From contig DAAV01000075.1 of assembly GCA_001701295.1 (NCBI GenBank), forward strand, positions 14,795 through 20,871: a stretch of DNA of 6,077 nt. The letters run 5' to 3'. The notes beneath the pieces are model-generated. The model worked only from the letters and a program-made list of their open reading frames with translations, did not search any database and had not been told where the DNA came from. This stretch comes from Bacteroidales bacterium H10 (GTDB lineage Bacteria > Bacteroidota > Bacteroidia > Bacteroidales > Muribaculaceae). A program made the translations under genes and the position numbers. This document shows positions 1-5,389 of this stretch, piece by piece (within the stretch, counting starts at the first letter, position 1; each line of letters begins with the position of its first letter).

Positions 1-45
1 TGCCATGTCTTATTTTTAATACACCTAAAATCTATTATCATTACC

Positions 46-1545
46 ATGAACTCCAACATTACATTAAGTCCCAACAAGGTAGTCCAATACCTCGGGAAAT
101 CACCTAAAGATATCATGAAAGCGGATATCATCAGATTCATCAAGGAAAACGACATCCACATGGTGAATTTCATGTATCCCGCGGATGACAACAGGCTGAA
201 GACTCTTAACTTCGTAATCAACAATGAAGAATATCTTGACTCCATTCTAACATATGGAGAAAGAGTGGACGGCTCAAGCCTTTTCCCTTTCATTGAAGCC
301 GGCAACAGCGACTTGTATGTGATCCCGCGGTTCTCTACGGCGTTTGTTGATCCGTTCGCGGAAATTCCGACATTATCCATGCTCTGTTCATTCTTCAACA
401 ACGAAGGGAAACCTCTGTCCTCTTCGCCTGAACAATCTCTACGCAGAGCACTCCAGTTGTTCAGAGAAGAAACCGGAATGGACTTTTACGCCATGGGCGA
501 GCTGGAATATTACGTAATCAGCGATGATATCGGCTTGTTCGGAGCAACGGATCAGAAAGGATATCATGAATCGGCACCTTTTGCCAAATTCAATGATTTC
601 CGCACCGAATGCATGTACCTCATCGCACAGACAGGCGGCCAGATCAAATACGGCCACAATGAAGTTGGCAACTTTACTCTGAACAACAAGATATTCGAGC
701 AGAACGAAATAGAGTTTCTGCCGGTGGACGCGCTCGAAGCCGCCGACAGCCTCATGCTTGCCAAATGGATCATCCGCACACTGGCAATGAAAAAAGGATA
801 TGACGTAACATTCGCACCCAAAATAACCGAAGGAAAAGCCGGAAGCGGACTTCATATCCACTTCAAGCTTATGAAAGAGGGTCACAACATGATGATCGAG
901 GACGGCAGACTCAGCGATAATGCCAAGCGTGCCATCGTCGGCATACTTGAATATGCCGACGCGATTACGGCCATGGGCAACAAGGTGCCAACCAGTTATT
1001 TCCGACTCGTACCTCATCAGGAAGCGCCCACATCGATCTGCTGGGGAGACCGCAACCGCTCTGTCCTTGTGCGCGTGCCTTTGGGATGGACAGGAGAAAA
1101 CGACATGTGTTCACAGGCAAATCCTCTCGAAACGGCATCGGCTGTCAAACCGGAAAAACAGACCGTAGAGCTCAGAAGCGCCGACGGCTCGGCAGATGTG
1201 TACCAGCTTATCGCCGCCATGGTTACAGCCGCCCGTAAAGGTTTCGAAAATCCAGACGCTCTCAAACGTGCCGAGGAACTTTATGTCAGCGTAAACATTC
1301 ATAACGATGCCAATAAGGACAAACTCAATTCCCTGAAATCATTGCCGACCAACTGTGCGGAATCCGCCAAAGCACTTGACGCGGCAAGAGCAGTATTTGA
1401 AGAACACGACATATTCCCGCCTCAGATGATTGACGGTATAATCAAAAAGCTCAAATCATACAACGACAAGAATCTGCGTACGGAATTAAGTGGCAATCGG
1501 CAGGAAATGCTCAATCTCGTAAACAAATACTGGCATTGCGGATAA
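46..1545 (+). CDS. glnA: Glutamine synthetase, divergent type I-like form
   Basis: Predicted to make glutamine from glutamate, ammonia and ATP in the cytoplasm. The 499-residue length fits GSI-like enzymes, not the ~730-residue type III form also found in Bacteroidales. The N-terminal beta-grasp part (~30-110) holds RVDGSSLF (73-80), matching the FDGSS active-site loop. The catalytic domain shows GELEYY (151-156; metal ligands E152, E154), HNEV (204-207; E206), NEIEF (220-224; E221), GSGLHIH (266-272; H270), RLVPHQEAP (320-328), RNRS (336-339) and VELRSAD (374-380; E375, R377). Oddities: E206 and E221 are separated by 14 residues against 7 in the Salmonella enzyme, the loop between RVPL and VELR is lengthened, the N of NGSGMH is replaced by A, and the NLYDLP adenylylation motif is absent, so adenylylation control is unlikely. 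ATG 46 has no Shine-Dalgarno, normal for the phylum. All ligands are retained, so an active enzyme is likely; another gamma-glutamyl ligase is possible. Confidence 0.93.
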   Translation: MNSNITLSPNKVVQYLGKSPKDIMKADIIRFIKENDIHMVNFMYPADDNRLKTLNFVINNEEYLDSILTYGERVDGSSLFPFIEAGNSDLYVIPRFSTAFVDPFAEIPTLSMLCSFFNNEGKPLSSSPEQSLRRALQLFREETGMDFYAMGELEYYVISDDIGLFGATDQKGYHESAPFAKFNDFRTECMYLIAQTGGQIKYGHNEVGNFTLNNKIFEQNEIEFLPVDALEAADSLMLAKWIIRTLAMKKGYDVTFAPKITEGKAGSGLHIHFKLMKEGHNMMIEDGRLSDNAKRAIVGILEYADAITAMGNKVPTSYFRLVPHQEAPTSICWGDRNRSVLVRVPLGWTGENDMCSQANPLETASAVKPEKQTVELRSADGSADVYQLIAAMVTAARKGFENPDALKRAEELYVSVNIHNDANKDKLNSLKSLPTNCAESAKALDAARAVFEEHDIFPPQMIDGIIKKLKSYNDKNLRTELSGNRQEMLNLVNKYWHCG

Positions 1546-1570
1546 TACTTTATTTTGAAACACCCTCTTA

Positions 1571-1587
1571 ATATCCGATAAGGATAT
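1571..1587. other. Small inverted repeat downstream of glnA
   Basis: ATATCC and GGATAT form a 6-bp stem around the loop GATAA, 26 nt after the glnA stop. The right half also belongs to a self-complementary 10-mer, AGGATATCCT (1581-1590). No T-run follows, so this alone is not an intrinsic terminator. It may be a minor 3'-end hairpin of the glnA transcript, or chance in AT-rich DNA. Confidence 0.25.
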
Positions 1588-1594
1588 CCTACTA

Positions 1595-1641
1595 TAAAAA
1601 CATGTATGCAAAATTTTTGTAATTTTGCATACATGTTTTTA
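1595..1641. terminator. Perfect 21-bp palindrome, probable (bidirectional-looking) terminator
   Basis: The arms 1595-1615 and 1621-1641 are exact reverse complements (21 of 21 pairs) around a 5-nt loop, TTTGT. The left arm begins TAAAAACATGTATGC and the right arm ends in TTTTTA, so the A-tract pairs with the T-tract as in many intrinsic terminators, and both strands would read the same. It starts 50 nt after the glnA stop and ends 13 nt before the next start. The stem has only four G/C pairs per strand, so as a terminator it is atypically GC-poor. The right arm also contains a promoter -7 box, so the palindrome could instead be an operator over that promoter. Confidence 0.5.
1620..1629 (+). 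promoter_or_regulatory. Candidate Bacteroidota -7 promoter element for the ThiF-like gene
   Basis: TAATTTTGCA matches the Bacteroidota -7 consensus TAnnTTTG exactly. The same 10-mer occurs upstream of ppdK at 5141-5150. Initiation about 7 nt downstream (near 1634) would give a leader of about 20 nt before ATG 1654. No convincing -33 TTTG element is seen about 20 nt upstream. The box lies inside the right arm of the 1595-1641 palindrome, so promoter and hairpin may compete. Confidence 0.45.
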
Positions 1642-1653
1642 ATTTAATAGGAT

Positions 1654-2343
1654 ATGAGATATTCACGGCTTGAGGCACTGGATGGTGTCGGAGAAAAAGG
1701 AATTGAAAAATTAAAAAACGGACGTGTGTTCGTAATAGGATGCGGCGCTCTGGGTTCTATGGCGGCAATGTATCTGGCAGCATCCGGAGTCGGAAAGATC
1801 GGAATAGCCGATTTTGACACCGTAGACCTGTCCAATCTGCAAAGACAGCTTTTTTTTGATGAATCCAATCTCGGACAAAGCAAGAGTTCCGTCCTCAAAC
1901 ATCGTATGAGAGACATCAACTCGGAGATCGAGATCAATGAATATGGCACTCTTGTAAACGAAAAGCTCGCTATGGAGATTTTTCCAGATTATGATTTCAT
2001 CATAGACGGAAGTGACAATCCCTCCACCAAACATATGACATCCTGCCTTTGCGAAAAACTTGGAAAGCCATATTGCATAGGAGGCGTCAGACAATTTGGC
2101 GGCCAGGTAATGTCATGGGCCCGGGGTCATGCTGGATATAAAGACCTCTTCGGAGATATTCCGGAATGCACAGGGTTATTGCCTTGCTCTGTCGGGGGTG
2201 TTCTCGGTCCGGCAGCCGGTGTTGTGGCCTCCGTTCAGGCAGGTGAAGCAATAAAGCATCTTACCGGTGCCGGCAAGATGCTCTATGATAAACTGTTCAC
2301 GTTCGACCTTGCAGACGCGAATGCGAGTATTCTGGGATTTTAG
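1654..2343 (+). CDS. ThiF/MoeB/HesA-family adenylyltransferase (E1-like), lacking zinc cysteines
   Basis: This is an E1-like enzyme of 229 residues. The family adenylates the C-terminal glycine of a ubiquitin-like sulfur carrier (ThiS, MoaD) with ATP in the cytoplasm. Visible motifs are RYSR at the N-terminus (arginine finger region), the P-loop-like GCGALGS (29-35), ADFDTVDLSNLQRQ (52-65), GQSK (74-77; K77), DGSDN (118-122; D121) and PCSVGGVLGP (177-186), whose C178 aligns with E. coli ThiF C184 and MoeB C187. Odd: the first zinc pair CYRC is replaced by YKDL (162-165), and the protein ends before the C-terminal CxxC, so no zinc site remains. No thi, moa or carrier gene is adjacent. ATG 1654 is favoured because RYSR follows at once; the AGGAT before it is too close to be a normal Shine-Dalgarno. 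It may be a detached thiamine or molybdopterin enzyme or have another substrate. The family call is firm and the substrate unknown. Confidence 0.9.
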   Translation: MRYSRLEALDGVGEKGIEKLKNGRVFVIGCGALGSMAAMYLAASGVGKIGIADFDTVDLSNLQRQLFFDESNLGQSKSSVLKHRMRDINSEIEINEYGTLVNEKLAMEIFPDYDFIIDGSDNPSTKHMTSCLCEKLGKPYCIGGVRQFGGQVMSWARGHAGYKDLFGDIPECTGLLPCSVGGVLGPAAGVVASVQAGEAIKHLTGAGKMLYDKLFTFDLADANASILGF

Positions 2344-2407
2344 AGAATCGTATATTTTGTACGACTATCTTAGGCCACACACATTGCAGCGGTAGAATGC
2401 ATCATAT

Positions 2408-2433
2408 TGAATCCGGTTATTGTTCCGGATTCA
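2408..2433. other. Stem-loop around the mscS stop codon in the convergent gap
   Basis: TGAATCCGG and CCGGATTCA form a 9-bp stem with an 8-nt loop that contains part of the mscS stop codon (TAA on the minus strand at 2417-2419). It lies where the rightward ThiF-like gene and leftward mscS converge, so it would appear in the 3' end of either transcript. No T-run follows on either strand, so it is not a typical intrinsic terminator; it may protect 3' ends. The rest of the 73-bp gap shows nothing clear. Confidence 0.3.
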
Positions 2434-3508
2434 GATGCACATCCAGCTGAGGGAAAGGGAAAGAGAACCCTTTCTGCTGCAACTCCGTATAGAACCGTTC
2501 ATTGAGTTCGAAAAAGAGAGGCCAATAATTTGAAGAATGTGTCCATGCCCTGACAACAAACACAATCGCACTGTCAGCCATTTCAGAAAGACCGACAAAA
2601 GGAGTGCGGTCTACCTTTACCGGTATTGCCACAGGCATGTCGAGCGTGCGGTCATTGGCAACTTCGGCTATCTTCTTTTTGGGATGATGGAAAAGCCTGC
2701 CCCAAAAGCCCCGGCTTTTCTTTTCCGCCTCTTCTCCGGCATGTTCGGCAAGATATTTTTCTTCGGCTATTTTTTCCCTGTAGGCGATATCATCTTCAAT
2801 AAAATGCTTCACCGTGCGTATATCCGAATTTACAATCTCAAGCATCGCCTGTTTCGCCGCCTCGAGATCCGTGCCATAAGAGAGACTGACCGTCCAGTCC
2901 ACACGTCTGTAATCCTCAAGCGAATAATTATTGATCGAGGAAGTGGACAAGACTCCGTTAGGAAGTATGATAGCCTTATTGTCAACCGTATTGATCACCG
3001 TATTGAACAGCTGAATCGACTTTACCGTGCCGGTAAAACCCTGCACCTCAATAAAATCGCCCACTTTGTACGGTTTGAGCAAAAGTATCAGCACTCCCCC
3101 CGCGAAATTCTGAAGGGTTCCGCTCAATGCCATACCTATGGCCATACCGGCCGAAGCGAAAATAGCGATGAAACTGCTTGTCTCGACCCCCAATATGCCT
3201 ATGACGATTATTATCAGAAAGAAATAGAGGGAAATTTTTATCAGCGAAAGAACAAACGTAGTCAGAGACGGATCGACTTTCCGTCGGGTCATGACTCCGA
3301 ATACAGTCTTGAATATTCTGCTTATGAGAAACCGGCCCACATAAAAGACGAGCACCGCAAGCATAAGACGCAATCCAAAACTAACCAGAGAATTTGTCAC
3401 CGTAGACACAACCTCGTCAAATCCAAGTCCCTTGAGACTCTCTAAAAATGAAGAGGCATCCGGCATTTCCGGCATCTCCACCACCGGAGTATCTCCTGTC
3501 TGTATCAT
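2417..3508 (-). CDS. mscS: Small-conductance mechanosensitive channel, MscS family
   Basis: This is an inner-membrane channel that opens under membrane tension to release solutes on hypo-osmotic shock. Of 363 residues, the first ~38 are a Pro/Glu/Met-containing extension. Transmembrane helices follow at about 40-62, 83-107 and 112-144; the third is the pore helix (GMAIGMALSGTLQNFAGG, 121-138). The beta domain runs from KPYKVGDFIEV, with ILPNG at 181-185, and the alpha/beta vestibule ends in FPFPQLDVHL (350-359), matching FPYPQMDV of E. coli MscS (286 aa). Two oddities: the gate leucines L105 and L109 of E. coli align with M122 and M126, and about 65 residues rich in Lys, Glu and Arg (235-299) are inserted in the vestibule domain. 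The gene lies 6 bp after rlmD on the same strand, so co-transcription is likely. AGGAT directly before the ATG is too close to be a standard Shine-Dalgarno. Assignment to MscS rather than a larger paralogue rests on the three-helix layout. Confidence 0.93.
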   Translation of the reverse strand: MIQTGDTPVVEMPEMPDASSFLESLKGLGFDEVVSTVTNSLVSFGLRLMLAVLVFYVGRFLISRIFKTVFGVMTRRKVDPSLTTFVLSLIKISLYFFLIIIVIGILGVETSSFIAIFASAGMAIGMALSGTLQNFAGGVLILLLKPYKVGDFIEVQGFTGTVKSIQLFNTVINTVDNKAIILPNGVLSTSSINNYSLEDYRRVDWTVSLSYGTDLEAAKQAMLEIVNSDIRTVKHFIEDDIAYREKIAEEKYLAEHAGEEAEKKSRGFWGRLFHHPKKKIAEVANDRTLDMPVAIPVKVDRTPFVGLSEMADSAIVFVVRAWTHSSNYWPLFFELNERFYTELQQKGFSFPFPQLDVHLNPEQ

Positions 3509-3514
3509 ATCCTT

Positions 3515-4969
3515 TTATCTTTTTTGAAGCCTCACCACGTTCTCGACATGATGAGTGTGAGGGAACATATCGACCGGCTGGATATCAGTAACCCGATATT
3601 TCGCGTCAAGAAGCGCGATATCGCGGGCCTGTGTGGCCGGATTGCAGCTGACATACACAAGCACCTCCGGAGCGGCGTTAAGAATCACCTTGACCACATC
3701 ATCGTGCATGCCGGCTCTCGGCGGATCGATTATCATCACGTCCGGGCGTCCATGCCGTCCGATAAAGTCGTCAGTAAGAACATCCTTCATATCTCCGGCA
3801 TAAAAAAGTGTATTGTCTATGCCATTTACGGCAGAGTTGACTTTTGCATCCTCTATCGCCTCCTCAACATATTCTATTCCTACCACCTGCCGGGCCTGTC
3901 CGGCAACAAAGTTGGCTATCGTACCGGTTCCGGTATAGAGGTCATAAACCAACGGCTTTACAGCCGGCCCGCATTCCTGTCTGTCAAGCCCGGCGAAGCG
4001 CCTCGCCACCTTATATAATTCATAGGCCTGACGGGAATTGGTCTGATAAAACGACTTGGCATTTATCCGGAAGCGTAATCCCTCCATCTCTTCCTCTATA
4101 AATTCAGAGCCTGAAAACAGATGGACTTCCTGATCCGAAATCGTATCGTTTACCTTCAGATTGACGACATAGAGCAATGACGAGATCTGAGGGAACCTGT
4201 CGTGAAGAGCCTTCAGTATGTCACCGATCGAATCACGGTCATCCTCACCAAAAACCATACACACCATCACGTCGCCCCTAGAGGTCAGCCTGATCATTAC
4301 AGTTCTGAGAAGACCGGAATTCTCGCGGATATTATAGAATGTATATTTATTCTTCTCCGCGTAATCATATATAAAATTACGGATTTCGTTGCCGAGATTT
4401 TCCTGAAGATGGCACTCATCGATATGGAGCACCTTGTCAAACGCCCCGGGAATATGAAATCCCAACGCATCGGATGAATCCTTGAAATCTTCACCCGACT
4501 TGACTTCTTCCCACGTTCTCCACTTTTTATTGGAGAAAGTATATTCCATCTTATTCCGGTAGCCCCATATAGATTCAGACCCGATTATCGGAGATATTTC
4601 AGGCAATTCCACTTTGGCTATGCGGGTCAGAGCGTCGGTAACCTGCTGTTGCTTCCAACGCAACTGCTCACTATATGGCAGATGCTGCCATTTGCATCCG
4701 CCGCAGACTGAGAAATGCTGACAGCGGGGCTCAACGCGTACCGGCGACGGTTTTACAAGTCTTACTATATGACCTTCAGCAAAACTATGTTTTTTTCTGT
4801 CAATCTGGATGTCGGCCTCGTCACCAGGAGCTCCGAAAGGTATAAAAACAACTATGGGAGTCTCATCTGTCTCTCTGATCCTGACACGCGCCAATGATTT
4901 TCCTTCGGCCGCCACACTCTCGATCATGACAGATTTCAACTCTGGAAGAGATTTTTTCTTTCTTGCCAT
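3515..4969 (-). CDS. rlmD: 23S rRNA (uracil-C5)-methyltransferase, RlmD/RumA type
   Basis: This class I SAM-dependent RNA methyltransferase is predicted to put a methyl group on C5 of a uridine in 23S rRNA (U1939 in E. coli numbering). The 484 residues hold an N-terminal TRAM RNA-binding domain (~10-72), a [4Fe-4S] set with C83, C89 and C92 (RCQHFSVCGGCKW) and a fourth ligand C186 (DECHL), then the Rossmann methyltransferase domain. There, FYQTNSRQA (307-315) and YDLYTGTGT (342-350) bind SAM, IDPPRAG (414-420) is motif IV, C442 in VSCNPAT is the catalytic nucleophile and E476 in HHVENVV matches the general base. All key residues are present. The start is followed by a basic MARKKK tail and has no Shine-Dalgarno. 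It is the first gene of a leftward pair with mscS. The full Fe-S set favours rlmD over trmA, but the relative RlmC, or a dual-specificity enzyme, cannot be excluded by motifs. Confidence 0.93.
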   Translation of the reverse strand: MARKKKSLPELKSVMIESVAAEGKSLARVRIRETDETPIVVFIPFGAPGDEADIQIDRKKHSFAEGHIVRLVKPSPVRVEPRCQHFSVCGGCKWQHLPYSEQLRWKQQQVTDALTRIAKVELPEISPIIGSESIWGYRNKMEYTFSNKKWRTWEEVKSGEDFKDSSDALGFHIPGAFDKVLHIDECHLQENLGNEIRNFIYDYAEKNKYTFYNIRENSGLLRTVMIRLTSRGDVMVCMVFGEDDRDSIGDILKALHDRFPQISSLLYVVNLKVNDTISDQEVHLFSGSEFIEEEMEGLRFRINAKSFYQTNSRQAYELYKVARRFAGLDRQECGPAVKPLVYDLYTGTGTIANFVAGQARQVVGIEYVEEAIEDAKVNSAVNGIDNTLFYAGDMKDVLTDDFIGRHGRPDVMIIDPPRAGMHDDVVKVILNAAPEVLVYVSCNPATQARDIALLDAKYRVTDIQPVDMFPHTHHVENVVRLQKR

Positions 4970-5103
4970 CTTAAATAAATGATCAAATTAACGATAAGTA
5001 ACTGTTCAAAATTTAAACAGCTGCCCAATCACATGCATCGCATGAGAGAATTTTCCCGAAGACATACATATAAAATCAAAAAATTGTGAAGTATTCGGAA
5101 AAA
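4970..5103 (-). promoter_or_regulatory. Predicted rlmD-mscS mRNA leader, ~134 nt
   Basis: If transcription starts near 5103, rlmD has a leader of about 134 nt. Its first bases can pair with a downstream stretch: 5094-5102 is complementary to 5051-5056 plus 5058-5060 (TTTTCC and GAA, one bulged C), with a loop of about 33 nt. Further in are CATGC-ATC-GCATG (5032-5044) and an imperfect palindrome CTGTTCAAAATTTAAACAG (5002-5020, one mismatch). No coding capacity or known riboswitch is recognised. A near-consensus -7 box (TAATTTG, minus strand of 4984-4990) is a weaker alternative promoter. Confidence 0.3.
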
Positions 5104-5107
5104 TCAG

Positions 5108-5117
5108 TGCAAAGATA
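5108..5117 (-). promoter_or_regulatory. Candidate -7 promoter element for rlmD-mscS
   Basis: On the minus strand the bases read TATCTTTGCA, an exact match to the Bacteroidota -7 consensus TAnnTTTG. Transcription would start near 5103 and run left into rlmD. A TTGG sits about 11 nt upstream of the box (minus strand of 5128-5131), closer than the usual -33 spacing, so no good -33 element is seen. The box is 23 bp from the oppositely oriented ppdK box. Confidence 0.55.
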
Positions 5118-5140
5118 GTGAAAATCGCCAACTTTTTTAT

Positions 5141-5150
5141 TAATTTTGCA
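5141..5150 (+). promoter_or_regulatory. Candidate -7 promoter element for ppdK
   Basis: TAATTTTGCA matches TAnnTTTG exactly and is identical to the box before the ThiF-like gene. Predicted initiation near 5155-5157 would give a ppdK leader of about 235 nt. No TTG-type -33 element is seen at the usual distance. A looser box further down, TATCTTTTG (5248-5256, one extra base), is an alternative that would shorten the leader to about 125 nt. Confidence 0.5.
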
Positions 5151-5174
5151 GATACAACTATAAAATATTTGATC

Positions 5175-5237
5175 ATGCGACGCACCCTCCGGCTGGAGTT
5201 GCCTAAATTTCAAATATTAAATAAGTTGAAATTATGA
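5175..5237 (+). CDS. Possible 20-codon leader ORF upstream of ppdK
   Basis: ATG 5175 opens a 20-residue reading frame (MRRTLRLELPKF..., Arg- and Leu-rich, basic) ending at TGA 5235-5237, about 20 nt after the predicted ppdK transcription start. It covers the GC-rich island and the 5206-5233 hairpin. Its stop overlaps the start of the next small frame as ATGA. There is no Shine-Dalgarno and no run of a single amino acid of the kind seen in classical attenuator peptides. It could be a translated leader peptide or chance. Confidence 0.2.
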   Translation: MRRTLRLELPKFQILNKLKL

Positions 5238-5290
5238 GAATTATCTTTATCTTTTGCAACATCAGGCGTCGCCTTGTGTTTCAAGATTGA
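5234..5290 (+). CDS. Possible 18-codon second leader ORF, overlapping the first
   Basis: ATG 5234 overlaps the stop of the preceding small frame by four bases (ATGA), an arrangement typical of translational coupling. It encodes 18 residues (MRIIFIFCNIRRRLVFQD), with a hydrophobic start and three consecutive arginines, and ends at TGA 5288-5290, about 100 nt before ppdK. It crosses the right arms of the proposed long-range helices, so translating it would open them. The function is unknown and it may be fortuitous. Confidence 0.17.
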   Translation: MRIIFIFCNIRRRLVFQD

Positions 5291-5389
5291 AAGATAAGCG
5301 CTTCGACAAGCAGTATCTCTGAATCTCATGAAGACAATGTAATTGAATTTATTACTGATATAGAAAATCATAAATAATCCAAAATCACT

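Larger units (their letters stand above)
5155..5389 (+). promoter_or_regulatory. Long ppdK 5' leader with nested complementary segments, possible structured RNA
   Basis: This AT-rich stretch contains a GC-rich island, and several segments pair in a consistent nested order: GCGACGC (5177-5183) with GCGTCGC (5266-5272), 7 bp; inside it CTCC-GGCT-GGAG (5187-5198), TTGC (5199-5202) with GCAA (5256-5259), and AATTTCAA (5206-5213) with TTGAAATT (5226-5233). Downstream, AGATA (5292-5296) pairs with TATCT (5314-5318) around GCTT-CGAC-AAGC (5300-5311). A second TTTCAA/TTGAAA pair at 5279-5292 could swap partners with the first. It resembles no riboswitch class I recognise. The last ~70 nt before ppdK are AT-rich with no Shine-Dalgarno. 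The pairings were found by eye, without an energy calculation. Confidence 0.35.

Noticed and set aside
11..18. TATTTTTA as the glnA promoter -7 box
   Set aside because: It differs from TAnnTTTG at the key last G, and too little upstream sequence is present to judge; bases 1-45 hold nothing else I can support.
439..1017. A 192-codon open frame on the minus strand, within glnA
   Set aside because: It lies wholly inside the glutamine synthetase gene, shows no domain and has no promoter or ribosome-site support.
1595..1641. Invertible (phase-variable) promoter of the Bacteroides type
   Set aside because: Those have inverted repeats flanking roughly 100 bp or more; here only 5 nt separate the arms, and no recombinase gene is present.
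1595..1641. Miniature transposable element
   Set aside because: No target-site duplication is seen and the element would be nearly all stem; a hairpin or operator explains it better.
1649..1656. AGGATATG at the ThiF-like start, repeated on the minus strand at the mscS start (3506-3513), as a Shine-Dalgarno
   Set aside because: AGG is only two bases from the ATG, too close for normal anti-SD pairing; the shared 8-mer is probably chance.
1654..2343. Annotation as thiamine-pathway thiF with certainty
   Set aside because: No thiamine gene is adjacent and the zinc cysteines are missing; only the family can be stated.
2537..3445. A 302-codon open frame on the plus strand, opposite mscS
   Set aside because: It is fully antisense to a gene with clear MscS motifs; the translation is rich in Arg, His and Tyr with no recognisable domain, typical of a codon-bias shadow.
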